Source: CAYPGT01 sp964512985
GTDB lineage: Bacteria; Cyanobacteriota; Vampirovibrionia; LMEP-6097
Direction of reading: 5' to 3'
NCBI GenBank assembly: GCA_964512985.1
Contig: CAZELI010000004.1
Coordinates: 1-64,000 of the forward strand
DNA length: 64,000 nucleotides
Shown: piece after piece, positions 16,673 through 25,205 of the stretch
Position numbering within the stretch: position 1 is the first letter of the stretch
Layout: every line of letters starts with the position of its first letter
The notes under the pieces: model-generated
The model's database searches: none
What the model was told of the DNA's origin: nothing
Seen by the model: only the letters and a program-made list of their open reading frames with translations
Position numbers and translations under genes: made by a program

Positions 16673-17908
16673 TTATCTCAAGCCAACCATGAAATTATTT
16701 ACCGATGCACAATGGATATCACTTGCATATGACGAGCCCCCAATAGGTTTATAGGTAAATAAATCGGCAAACTGAAGTGATAAATTGATATTGTCCTCAA
16801 GTGTAGGAATAAAATCTGATTTCAAATTGTCATATAGCTCATAGGTATTATGCGGCTTTAATCCGACGGCAGTATAGAAGTCAACGTAAGCATCAGTCAC
16901 AGATCCTTTTAAATATCTGATTCTGCCTCTGTTGTAATAAGAATCAGCTATGTTGTCAGGCTTAATATCCGAAGATGATATTACGGTATTGGTTAATGAC
17001 ATACCATTAACTAGATCGTTTAGTTGGAGTCTTACATAGGCTTTACTAACAGTGATTCGGATTAATTCTGAGCTAGCCAATCCTCTGTTAGTTTCTGCCC
17101 TAGTTAAATCAGAATCTGCTCCAGAAAAATCTTCGAGGAGAAGCTTTGTATTTGCTCTATTGTAGTATTGAGCTGCACAATTATTTTGTATTTTAATGGC
17201 TTTGTCGTAGTCTGCAAGAGCTTTGCTGTAGTCGCCTTGACCATAATATATATTTCCACGATTATTATACGCAGAGGACCCGTTAACATTGAGACTAATT
17301 GCATTATTAATATCAGCGAGAGAAGATGTTAAGTCACCATTGTTATATTCTATTAAAGCCCGATTATAGTAAGGAAGGTCTGATATTGCATTAGTTTTTA
17401 TTGCAATAGCGATGTCTTTTAAAGCCTCTTCTTGGTCCCCTAAAAGATATTGAATGATTCCACTATTGAGGCTTGCAGTAAAATTTCCTTTGGGTTTGGA
17501 TAATTTAATAACTTGAGAAAAATCGTCTAAGGGGAATTGAATATCAAATTCATCTGTTCTTCTAATAGAAGGTACATCATCAACTAGATAAAGCATCCCT
17601 CTCATTAAATAGATTGCTTTTTGCTTAGAATTAATTTCTAAAGATAGTTCACAGTCTTCGAGAGCATCATTCGTTTTACCTAACATTACTTCTGCTGTTG
17701 CTCTAAAATTACGTGCTTTATAATTATCAGGAAATAAATCTATTACTTGAGTAAAATCTTCCAGAGCACCTTGCCAGTCTTGCAGCTTAAGCTTTGTTTG
17801 ACCTCGCTTGAAGTAATAATTAGCTTCTTGTTTGGGGCTTGTGAAATCTGCTTGAGCTGGTAAAGAAAGACTTATGACGATTATAATGAGGCTAAATATT
17901 TTTAACAT
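16673..17908 (-). CDS. Secreted TPR-repeat protein
   Basis: A 411-residue protein with an N-terminal signal peptide (hydrophobic to about residue 20, PAQA) and at least seven tetratricopeptide repeats, for example YFKRGQTKLKLQDWQGALED, AYNNRGNIYYGQGDYSKALA and YYNRGRIRYLKGSVTDAYVD. TPRs are protein-binding scaffolds, so it probably assembles partners in the periplasm. It heads an operon with a membrane protein and a lipoprotein. The ATG is preceded by AAGGGAG. Upstream lies a long structured leader ending in an intrinsic terminator, suggesting attenuation. Confidence 0.85.
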   Translation of the reverse strand: MLKIFSLIIIVISLSLPAQADFTSPKQEANYYFKRGQTKLKLQDWQGALEDFTQVIDLFPDNYKARNFRATAEVMLGKTNDALEDCELSLEINSKQKAIYLMRGMLYLVDDVPSIRRTDEFDIQFPLDDFSQVIKLSKPKGNFTASLNSGIIQYLLGDQEEALKDIAIAIKTNAISDLPYYNRALIEYNNGDLTSSLADINNAISLNVNGSSAYNNRGNIYYGQGDYSKALADYDKAIKIQNNCAAQYYNRANTKLLLEDFSGADSDLTRAETNRGLASSELIRITVSKAYVRLQLNDLVNGMSLTNTVISSSDIKPDNIADSYYNRGRIRYLKGSVTDAYVDFYTAVGLKPHNTYELYDNLKSDFIPTLEDNINLSLQFADLFTYKPIGGSSYASDIHCASVNNFMVGLR

Positions 17909-17928
17909 GATGAACTCCCTTCAGAAAC

Positions 17929-17957
17929 AAAAAATCTCCCACTTGGAGAGATTTTTT
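17929..17957 (-). terminator. Intrinsic terminator inside the TPR operon leader
   Basis: AAAAAATCTC and GAGATTTTTT form a ten-pair stem with a nine-base loop, followed by a T-run on the minus strand. It lies 21 bases upstream of the TPR start codon, so it would stop transcription before the gene unless it is disrupted. Its GGGAGAT can also pair with ATCTCCC motifs farther upstream. Confidence 0.7.
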
Positions 17958-17959
17958 TA

Positions 17960-18132
17960 GTTACTTATAGAAAGTAACCGGGAGTTTATCAATCGTAACT
18001 AGACGACTACTGTAATCTTTAAGCCGGGGCTCTGGACATACATCACAATCTCCCGGCTATAAAACCGGGAGATGCGTTTTTACGGTCAGCATCTCTGTGA
18101 CCGCTAGTTACGAGGCGATAAAACCCCAGAGC
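17960..18132 (-). promoter_or_regulatory. Candidate structured leader RNA (attenuator or riboswitch-like)
   Basis: Dense complementary segments: a ten-pair outer stem (17993-18002 with 18104-18113), a perfect nine-pair hairpin (18048-18056 with 18065-18073), a hairpin 18083-18088/18098-18103, and GCTCTGG (18029-18035) with CCAGAGC (18126-18132), which would cross the outer stem as a pseudoknot. CTCCCGG/CCGGGAG motifs can pair in at least three exclusive ways. On the minus strand a terminator, a ribosome-binding site and the TPR gene follow. I match no known riboswitch class. A plus-strand role upstream of hxsA is the alternative. Confidence 0.5.
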
Positions 18133-18277
18133 TATTGCTAGCTCCATAAATAAGAATAGCTTTTATCTAAGTTAAATGACAATAGTAGGATCAAATTGTA
18201 ATGACCCAATGGGATTGTTAAGCAAATACGAATAGTTCATGGTAGAATTTCAGGCATATAAAAGGAAGGGTTTTCAT

Positions 18278-18565
18278 ATGGTGGATCAGAATCAAAGTAG
18301 TAGTAAAGAGAGAAAGTTTTTAAAGCCTCTAAGTATAGCGATTGCTGCTATGTTAACCACAGCTCCGAATGTCGGTGCTTTAGCTCCAATTATGGATAGA
18401 GCAAATATTAAAGCTCAACAAACCATCAACAATCAAAAAATAGATTTGACCAATAATCAATTAACCATAGGACCATCAACTAGAACTACAGTAGTAGCTA
18501 TGCATCAATCTCATTCTTCTCATGTCTCGCATGCTTCTCACCATTCTCATTATTCTGGTAGGTAA
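18278..18565 (+). CDS. hxsA: His-Xaa-Ser repeat precursor peptide HxsA
   Basis: A 95-residue precursor of the His-Xaa-Ser system. Residues 1-36 look like a Sec signal peptide (KFLKP, hydrophobic core, GALA). Residues 76-93 are six perfect tandem H-x-S triplets (HQS HSS HVS HAS HHS HYS), followed by Gly-Arg and stop. In the NCBIfam definition of this system, HxsA is the presumed target of the paired radical SAM enzymes HxsB and HxsC encoded next door. A frame is open from 18239, but AAGGAAGGG seven bases before the ATG at 18278 decides the start. The final modified product is unknown. Confidence 0.9.
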   Translation: MVDQNQSSSKERKFLKPLSIAIAAMLTTAPNVGALAPIMDRANIKAQQTINNQKIDLTNNQLTIGPSTRTTVVAMHQSHSSHVSHASHHSHYSGR

Positions 18566-18575
18566 GGTTTAAGTA

Positions 18576-18899
18576 ATGTTATTAGATAATGTCGAGGGCT
18601 TTGCGAAGCTATTTTTTTCATTGAATGTATATAGTTTAGAAACTATCAAGAAAGCTGCATATAAGTTTACTGATAAAGCTTCATTCGATTTTATAACTGA
18701 CAAAAAAGATACTATTGAAGTAAGAATAAATGCAATTGTTGATTTACCATCTATTGAGTTAGATCGCCTTGCTAAACAATTTAATAATGAGGTATTAGAT
18801 CAGGATTTACGAGGAATTATTGCAAGTCAAACAGAGGCTACAAGGAATCTTATTTTAGCTCAAGCCTTCTCTAGAACTGATCTATTGAATAATGAGTAA
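18576..18899 (+). CDS. hxsD: His-Xaa-Ser system protein HxsD
   Basis: A 107-residue protein matching HxsD by context and by its C-terminal signature: VLDQDLRGIIASQTEATRN followed by LAQAFSRTDLL. The family was once named after the LLNDYxLRE motif, here LDQDLRG. No enzymatic motif is visible; it may bind the precursor or hold the two radical SAM enzymes together, by analogy with helper proteins of other peptide-modification systems. It starts ten bases after hxsA and overlaps hxsB by eight bases. Confidence 0.88.
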   Translation: MLLDNVEGFAKLFFSLNVYSLETIKKAAYKFTDKASFDFITDKKDTIEVRINAIVDLPSIELDRLAKQFNNEVLDQDLRGIIASQTEATRNLILAQAFSRTDLLNNE

Positions 18900-20382
18900 G
18901 ATGTCATCAACAATTACCAAATCTTCTAAATTTAAAAGTTTATCAGAGTATAATCAGGAACCGAATTTAACCTACGAACTCTTGCCATTTAGATTTATTA
19001 AATTAGATGATACACGGTACGTTCTTACGAATGAAGTTGGGGAATTTTTATTACTTGATAGAGAAACTTTAGTTGATTTTGTACATAGAAAACTAGAGCC
19101 AAATTCTTCTATATACAATGATTTGAAATCAAGACATATGTTAATTGATTCTGATTCAAATGTTGCATTAGATTTACTTGCACTTAAGTATAGAACTAAG
19201 ATGCAGTTTGTCGAAAATTTCACAAGCTTACATCTTTTCATAACTACCTTACGTTGTGACCATTCATGTCCTTACTGCCAGGTTTCTAGACAAAGTGAAG
19301 ATAGGTTAGCCTTTGATATGACCACCGAAATTGCTGATAAAGGTATTGAGTTTACTTTTCGTAGTCCTTCACCATCAATAAAAATAGAATTTCAAGGTGG
19401 AGAATCTCTTCTTAACTTTGATCTAATCAAATATATTGTATCGAAGGCAAAAGAAAAAAATGAAATTGCACAAAAAGAACTTGGGTTTGTTATAGCAACA
19501 AATCTATCTCAGGTAACAGATGAAATTTTAGAATATTGCCATGAACATAGTATTTTAATTTCTACTTCTTTAGATGGACCGGAAGATTTACACAATAAGA
19601 ATAGACCAAGACCTGGTAATGATAGCTATCAAAAAACTATAGAAGGTATTAATAAGGTCAAGGAATTTTTAGGACCAGATCAAGTCTCAGCATTAATGAC
19701 AACGACGCTTGCTAGTCTATCCAGACCTAAAGAAATTATAGATGAATATATAAGACAAGGATTCAGATCAATTTTCCTTAGGTCCCTTTCTCCATATGGC
19801 TTTGCTATTAAAACAAAAAGTTATGATTTATACGATACCGATACTTGGCTAGATTTTTATAAAGAGGGGCTTGATTATATAATTCAGCTTAATAAGGATG
19901 GCTTTTTCTTTGTTGAAGAATACACTTCATTAATTCTAAATAGGATGCTTACGCCTCTAGGCACTGGCTATGTTGATTTACAATCCCCTGCTGGAGTTGG
20001 TATTAGTGTAATTGTTTTTAATTATGATGGTGATATATATGCTTCTGATGAGTCAAGGATGCTTGCAGAGATGGGTGAGACAAAATTTAAGCTAGGTAAT
20101 TTGCTCAATAACACTTATGAAGAGATTATGCTCTCCGATACTTTACTAGATACCTTGGAATCATCTATAGCTGAAAGCGTTCCTATGTGTAATGATTGTG
20201 GATTTCAACCTTATTGTGGTAGTGAACCTGTTTATCACTATGCAACCCAAAAAGATATTATTGGTAATAAGATGCTTAGTGGCTTTTGCAAAAAGAATAT
20301 GACAATATTCAAGCATCTTATAACTCTGTTATCAGATGATAAGGAAGCTCGGGAAATATTAATGAGGTGGATTAGAGTTTAA
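18892..20382 (+). CDS. hxsB: His-Xaa-Ser radical SAM maturase HxsB
   Basis: A 496-residue radical SAM enzyme. C122, C126 and C129 (RCDHSCPYC) bind the SAM-cleaving 4Fe-4S cluster; GGE follows in FQGGESLLN. The C-terminal 100 residues contain a SPASM-like cysteine set (CNDCGFQPYCGS, then GFCKKN) expected to bind auxiliary clusters. The roughly 110 residues before the barrel (PFRFIKLDDTRYVLTNEVGEF) resemble a peptide-binding region. Start codon overlaps hxsD. It should modify the His-X-Ser repeats of HxsA; the chemistry is not known to me. Confidence 0.92.
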   Translation: MSKMSSTITKSSKFKSLSEYNQEPNLTYELLPFRFIKLDDTRYVLTNEVGEFLLLDRETLVDFVHRKLEPNSSIYNDLKSRHMLIDSDSNVALDLLALKYRTKMQFVENFTSLHLFITTLRCDHSCPYCQVSRQSEDRLAFDMTTEIADKGIEFTFRSPSPSIKIEFQGGESLLNFDLIKYIVSKAKEKNEIAQKELGFVIATNLSQVTDEILEYCHEHSILISTSLDGPEDLHNKNRPRPGNDSYQKTIEGINKVKEFLGPDQVSALMTTTLASLSRPKEIIDEYIRQGFRSIFLRSLSPYGFAIKTKSYDLYDTDTWLDFYKEGLDYIIQLNKDGFFFVEEYTSLILNRMLTPLGTGYVDLQSPAGVGISVIVFNYDGDIYASDESRMLAEMGETKFKLGNLLNNTYEEIMLSDTLLDTLESSIAESVPMCNDCGFQPYCGSEPVYHYATQKDIIGNKMLSGFCKKNMTIFKHLITLLSDDKEAREILMRWIRV

Positions 20383-20385
20383 ATC

Positions 20386-21546
20386 ATGCTTAATCTAGCT
20401 ACAAAAGATATACGCTCCCTTACTAAAGTCACTTTAGAAGATAGTTTCATTGCTAAGTTAACAACAAACCAACTGGCTCCATTACCTCTTAAAGAGAAGC
20501 AAATTCTCTTAGTAAAGCCTGAAACTACAATTCAGAAGGGCTATAAAGCATATTTTGTCTTTGAGGATGATGCGATTGCAATTGACAACTTTGACGTTGA
20601 TAATGTTTTTGTACTACCAAATGACCAATACTATCTCGATGATGGAGATGTAATCAAATTTGAGCCACGAGGTTTAAGATTAAAGTCTATATATAGAAAG
20701 AACTCTAACCATAATGCAATGTTAGTAACTGAGCGTTGTAATAATTATTGCTTGATGTGTTCTCAGCCACCAAAAGATATTAATGATAGTTATATTGTTA
20801 ATGAACTTTTAGAAGCCATTCCTCTCTTTGATAGAACCACCAAGGAAGTAGGTATCACTGGTGGTGAGCCAACTCTGCTAGGTGATGACTTACTAAAAAT
20901 CCTCAATACCTGTAAAAACTATTTGCCAGAGACAGCTTTACATATGCTGTCTAATGGTAGGAATTTCGCAAATATAGGTTTTGCTGAAAAGATAGCGAGT
21001 ATTAATCATCATGATTTCATGATTGGGATACCCTTATATTCTGATATATCTAATATTCATGATTATGTAGTCCAGGCTGATGGTGCTTTTGATGAAACTA
21101 TAAGAGGGATTATAAATCTAAAAAAATATGGACAACGAGTCGAGATTAGAGTTGTTATTCATAAGCAAACATATGAACGATTACCTCAACTTGCTGAATT
21201 TATAACTCGTAATTTGCTCTTTGTGGATCATGTTGCCTTAATGGGTCTTGAAATGATGGGTTTTACCAAAGCCAATATAGATGATCTTTGGATTGATCCT
21301 ATTGAATATCAATCTCAACTAGTACAAGCAGTTGAAACGTTAGCTAGATTTAGAATGAATGTTTCTGTATATAATCATCAGCTGTGCCTGCTTGATAAAA
21401 AGCTTTGGTCCTTTAATCGTAAAAGTATCTCTGATTGGAAAAATGAATATATGCCAGAGTGCGAGCCTTGTACCAAGAAAGAAGAGTGTGGTGGTTTCTT
21501 CAGTTCGGCAAAGCTCAGATATAGTGAATACATTAAACCCTTATGA
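20386..21546 (+). CDS. hxsC: His-Xaa-Ser radical SAM maturase HxsC
   Basis: A 386-residue radical SAM enzyme, the second maturase of the pair. C118, C122 and C125 (ERCNNYCLMC) bind the catalytic cluster, followed by ITGGEPTLL. The C-terminus has CEPCTKKEECGG, a short cysteine-rich end like that of HxsC relatives. It begins three bases after the hxsB stop and overlaps the following membrane-protein gene by four bases, so translation is coupled along the cassette. HxsB and HxsC differ in sequence and presumably do different or sequential steps. Confidence 0.92.
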   Translation: MLNLATKDIRSLTKVTLEDSFIAKLTTNQLAPLPLKEKQILLVKPETTIQKGYKAYFVFEDDAIAIDNFDVDNVFVLPNDQYYLDDGDVIKFEPRGLRLKSIYRKNSNHNAMLVTERCNNYCLMCSQPPKDINDSYIVNELLEAIPLFDRTTKEVGITGGEPTLLGDDLLKILNTCKNYLPETALHMLSNGRNFANIGFAEKIASINHHDFMIGIPLYSDISNIHDYVVQADGAFDETIRGIINLKKYGQRVEIRVVIHKQTYERLPQLAEFITRNLLFVDHVALMGLEMMGFTKANIDDLWIDPIEYQSQLVQAVETLARFRMNVSVYNHQLCLLDKKLWSFNRKSISDWKNEYMPECEPCTKKEECGGFFSSAKLRYSEYIKPL

Positions 21547-21845
21547 ATAAATACACTGCTGTTGTTATAAGTATTGGCATTCTAGTTTTATCCTCATTAG
21601 GAAAAAGCTATCTTGCGATAAAAGAAAAAGAAATTGATGGTCAAAGAGATGCTCAAAGATATGAATTATTTCTCAATCCAAATGTTGGTAGGTTTCAATA
21701 TTTACTTGATAAGAAAACGGGTAAGGTTTGGCAAGCCACAACATATACTGATATAAAAGGGCAACCTACTGTTTGGGCATACATGTCTAAAATTGATAAT
21801 GATGATCAGTTGATAGAGCTTGCAAGATTAAAAGAAGGACTATGA
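21543..21845 (+). CDS. Small membrane-anchored protein behind hxsC
   Basis: A 100-residue protein with one N-terminal membrane helix (about residues 5-25) and an extracytoplasmic part with a likely beta-hairpin (RFQYLLDKKTGKVWQATTY). The ATG overlaps the hxsC stop and its own end overlaps the next gene by four bases, so it belongs to the hxs transcript. It could act in display, processing or partner binding of mature HxsA, but that is position-based inference only. No family recognised. Confidence 0.65.
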   Translation: MNKYTAVVISIGILVLSSLGKSYLAIKEKEIDGQRDAQRYELFLNPNVGRFQYLLDKKTGKVWQATTYTDIKGQPTVWAYMSKIDNDDQLIELARLKEGL

Positions 21846-22171
21846 AACAATATTATGAGACTCATTCTATGAGAATTAATCGAAGTGATTGTTTCCCCAA
21901 GTGGCTTTTTCGGATAGAAGTTATAGCTTTGTTGATAATACTGAGTAGTTGTTCTACATATCACAATAGTTCTGATCAAGCATATGATGATGCGTGGGAT
22001 GAAACTAAAAATGAAATTCGCTATAAGATTGATCCTAACTATAGGGATAAGTACAACGATGCTGAGGCTGAGCGATATGAATACGATCAAGGTTGCTATG
22101 ATGCTGATAGTTCTAATCCTCCGAAAAGTGATACCGAAATGTACATGCAGGGATACGAAGATTGTAACTAA
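21842..22171 (+). CDS. Small lipoprotein at end of hxs operon
   Basis: A 109-residue protein with a basic N-terminus, a hydrophobic stretch and a lipobox-like ending LSSCS (Cys about 38), then a very acidic, Tyr- and Asp-rich tail. The ATG at 21842 overlaps the previous stop; a second ATG 27 bases later could give a more usual signal length. It is the last gene of the tightly packed hxsA-to-here series. Function unknown. Confidence 0.6.
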   Translation: MKQYYETHSMRINRSDCFPKWLFRIEVIALLIILSSCSTYHNSSDQAYDDAWDETKNEIRYKIDPNYRDKYNDAEAERYEYDQGCYDADSSNPPKSDTEMYMQGYEDCN

Positions 22172-22396
22172 CTACCATAGTTATATGACATTCCAACATT
22201 ATTACAAGGGAAAAATGCTAACTCTGCAGAGCTTTTAAGTTGGAAATCGTTGACATTTATAATCATCGCATGAAGATGGTGAAATCTCGGTTCAAGTTTT
22301 TATAAGACCTTAAATTCAGGTACAATACAGACCTTGCGACTTTATGCATCTTTTCAAAATAGCTTGGTGATTAATTTGTGATAAGATTCTTCTTTA

Positions 22397-23293
22397 ATGA
22401 AAATCAGACTAATACTGTCTTTTATTGTTTTTGTATTTTTTTGCCAAGGATGTTCCAGTCCCGTACTACTCAACAAAGGTAAGCAACTCATAAAAGAACA
22501 AAAGTATTCTGAAGCTATAGCTTTATATACAAATCTGATTAATGAAAATAAATTTATTGCTGATGCATACTGTGATCGCTCTAAAGCCTATATGCTCTCA
22601 AAATCTTTAGATCTTGCATTATTAGATTCTGAAAAATTAGAAGAAATCGAAGGGTTGACCCCTAGGGTACTGTCTCTTAAGGGACGCATATTAGCAGAAA
22701 AAAACTATATGAGTACTGATGCAATTAATCTCTGTAAAGAGTCTCTTCGGAAGGACAAGAAAAATTTTGACGGATACTTATGCCTTTATGACATATATTA
22801 TTTAAAATATGATCTTCCACAGACATTATATTGGTTAGATGAAGGTCTAAAGTATTTTCCGAACAATATTGAACTACTTACACGTAAAGCTAATACTTAT
22901 ACACTTCATCATTTGGATAATGAGAGTATAAAAATTGTCGAACGGATTCTATCACTAAATCAGAAAGATAGTAAAGCTGCTGCGAGTCTTTCTCTCTTTG
23001 GGCATACATTTGTTTCAAAGGCTAATGGGGATTATAATTTATGTATTAAGTACTCTGATTCTGCTATAAAATTATTACCAAAATTTAAACATGAATATAA
23101 TTGGAATCCATATTATGACAAGGCGTTGTGTCAAGCTCAGTCAGGCTTATTGGAAGAGGCCTTAGAAACAATAAACGCCTCTTTTGTAAATGTTAATAAT
23201 GGACAAATGCTTGCTGACTTATATGAGCTTAGAGCAAGTGTCTATTATAATATTCGTAAAGATAGTGCCACAGTATCTCCCGAGGTCTTTTAG
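22397..23293 (+). CDS. TPR lipoprotein
   Basis: A 298-residue protein with a lipoprotein signal (hydrophobic core, FFCQGC, Cys 19) and a chain of TPR-like helical hairpins (GKQLIKEQKYSEAIALYTNL, later EEALETINASF). It stands 226 bases after the hxs operon, with only AT-rich spacer between. It is the second TPR envelope protein on the element, after the one at 16.7-17.9 kb, and may work with similar partners. Confidence 0.8.
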   Translation: MKIRLILSFIVFVFFCQGCSSPVLLNKGKQLIKEQKYSEAIALYTNLINENKFIADAYCDRSKAYMLSKSLDLALLDSEKLEEIEGLTPRVLSLKGRILAEKNYMSTDAINLCKESLRKDKKNFDGYLCLYDIYYLKYDLPQTLYWLDEGLKYFPNNIELLTRKANTYTLHHLDNESIKIVERILSLNQKDSKAAASLSLFGHTFVSKANGDYNLCIKYSDSAIKLLPKFKHEYNWNPYYDKALCQAQSGLLEEALETINASFVNVNNGQMLADLYELRASVYYNIRKDSATVSPEVF

Positions 23294-23322
23294 TATGATG
23301 CCAATATTTCTTTCAAATAAAT

Positions 23323-24588
23323 ATGATTAATCCTGTTACGCTTCTTTTTGATAAATCTTTTTTACAGTCACTAACCGTAGATGAATCCGTATGGCTTGAT
23401 GCCTTTTTTATGACTAATATTTGTCCTTATTTTTATGTCGAAACATTAGCTGATTTAAATAAGGAGAGATGCAAAGATGGAGCCAAAGCAGAAGTTAAAA
23501 AAATTGCTATGAAGTTTCCGGACAAGAATAGTTACCCAAATATTTTTCACATTACTTTATGTGTGAATGAACTATTGGGTCATGGAGTCTCAATGAAAGG
23601 ACAAGTTATAACTTATCCAGCTCGCAAATTTAATAATAATGGTGAGGTTGGCTTCGCTTCAGATTCTTCGCCTGAGAATGAAGCATTTCTAAGATGGCAA
23701 GAGGGGAAATATCTAGAAATCGAACAGGAGCAAGCAAAAAATTGGAGATCTTTAGTAAACTCATTGGATTTGAATAGTATGGCAAAGTCATTTGAAGTAT
23801 TTAAAATACAGGAAAAAGTTTGTAAGACACTGGAAGACTGTTATGAACTTGCAAGTATGGTGGTTCATTCCGAAGATTGTAAATTTGACAGAATGAAACT
23901 AGCACTTGATTTTCTTCAAGTAAATGATTCTCTAAGATATAAAATTATGGAAAGATGGAGAATTTATAATTATAAAAATTTAAAATCCTATGCTCCTTAC
24001 TTGATATTTGTTTTAAAAATAGAATTATTTTTTCAGATAGCTATAATAAACAGAATTATTGCCCCCGAAAGAAATTCTAATCGACTTGATATCAGCTATT
24101 TATTTTATTTACCCTTTGTTAAAATTTTTGTATCAAGTGATAAACAACAACTTAAGTGGGGTAAGTTTTTTTTAACAGAGGATCAAGAGGTTATCAATGG
24201 TAATGATCTTAAAAAAGATCTTGGTGCTCTTAATGAATTTTACAAGAAGACAATTAGTGAAGAAGAAGCTGAAAAAGGCATCCTGTCGATTGTTGATGGT
24301 CCTCCCGAAAATCGAGAGTTTTTAGTTACGAGATTGTGGGATAAATACTATCCTGGCTGGAAGAAATCTCTAGGCTCAAATAAAATTCAAAAATCAAATG
24401 AACCATTAGAACGAATATCACAAAATACTAAAAAGCTACTGGAACAAATGGATGATTCATCAATTGATACTCTTGAAGAATTTGATCCTGAAAAGCACAC
24501 TCATATTTATACAAGAAACGTAAGACGTAAGAGGGGTAGTTGGTATCAAGTTGATAAGAGGGTTCCTCCTCGACAACAACAGGACTAA
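23323..24588 (+). CDS. Uncharacterised protein, possibly PIN-like N-terminus
   Basis: A 421-residue soluble protein. The first 40 residues (LLFDKSFLQSLTVDESVWLD, then PYFYVETLADL) look like the start of a PIN-type nuclease fold, with acidic residues after the first strand and in VETLADL; I recall this opening from a widespread unnamed family but cannot name it. The C-terminus ends in a basic segment (RNVRRKRGSWYQ). It is convergent with the nuclease-like operon to its right. A defence or toxin role is conceivable but unproven. Confidence 0.5.
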   Translation: MINPVTLLFDKSFLQSLTVDESVWLDAFFMTNICPYFYVETLADLNKERCKDGAKAEVKKIAMKFPDKNSYPNIFHITLCVNELLGHGVSMKGQVITYPARKFNNNGEVGFASDSSPENEAFLRWQEGKYLEIEQEQAKNWRSLVNSLDLNSMAKSFEVFKIQEKVCKTLEDCYELASMVVHSEDCKFDRMKLALDFLQVNDSLRYKIMERWRIYNYKNLKSYAPYLIFVLKIELFFQIAIINRIIAPERNSNRLDISYLFYLPFVKIFVSSDKQQLKWGKFFLTEDQEVINGNDLKKDLGALNEFYKKTISEEEAEKGILSIVDGPPENREFLVTRLWDKYYPGWKKSLGSNKIQKSNEPLERISQNTKKLLEQMDDSSIDTLEEFDPEKHTHIYTRNVRRKRGSWYQVDKRVPPRQQQD

Positions 24589-24607
24589 GATTGACTCTGA
24601 TGAGTAA

Positions 24608-25180
24608 TTAAAGGCGAGTTTCAAGTGAGTGACTATAAAGAGCCATACGTTCCTGAATAACGTAAGTAATCATATCTTTGATCTGTTGATTAGCGCCAGT
24701 TATAAATACCTTACGGTCGAAATGCTCTTGACCAGCAGCAATTACAACTTTAGCTATGGCTTCATCACCAAAAATAGCAGTCATAATTTTTACACCTCTA
24801 AAACTTAATTTGGTAAGTATATTGTTTTTAATATTAGACTTAAGTCTTTCATTTAAAGGTTCTGCTTGGGATCTAGTTTCTAGAACTTTACCAAATCTAT
24901 TTGCAACTATAATAGTCTCTTTGCCTGCTATGGGTTGATTGATGTCTTCATGCAATTCAATTTTGCTATCTAAAATTACCTGTGGATTTTTTACTGTTGG
25001 CTCAGCTAATTTTTGTTTCGAATTATTCTTTCTATCTATTTCATCTAGAAGCAAGAAAAATCTAAGTAGTCTATCTTGGTATAGTCGTACTTCTTCCTCT
25101 GAAATATCACAACCATATACCTCATCGTAATAGGCTTTTAATTTGCTTTTAGTTGATCCTCTATTCATATAAATTTTCAA
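24608..25180 (-). CDS. Hypothetical protein, last gene of nuclease-like operon
   Basis: A 190-residue soluble protein, mostly helical at both ends, with a beta-rich middle (KETIIVANRFGKVLE). No family recognised. The listed start is TTG; an ATG 12 bases later (MNRGSTKS) is at least as likely. It follows the PD-(D/E)xK-like gene after 25 bases on the same strand, and may be its partner. Confidence 0.5.
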   Translation of the reverse strand: MKIYMNRGSTKSKLKAYYDEVYGCDISEEEVRLYQDRLLRFFLLLDEIDRKNNSKQKLAEPTVKNPQVILDSKIELHEDINQPIAGKETIIVANRFGKVLETRSQAEPLNERLKSNIKNNILTKLSFRGVKIMTAIFGDEAIAKVVIAAGQEHFDRKVFITGANQQIKDMITYVIQERMALYSHSLETRL

Positions 25181-25205
25181 GAGTCATATTAATCTTTCCA
25201 ATAAA

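Noticed and set aside
17960..18132. A group I or group II intron or a self-cleaving ribozyme.
   Set aside because: None of the conserved core sequences (domain V-like hairpin, P7 core, hammerhead CUGAUGA) could be found; only pairing potential supports an RNA.
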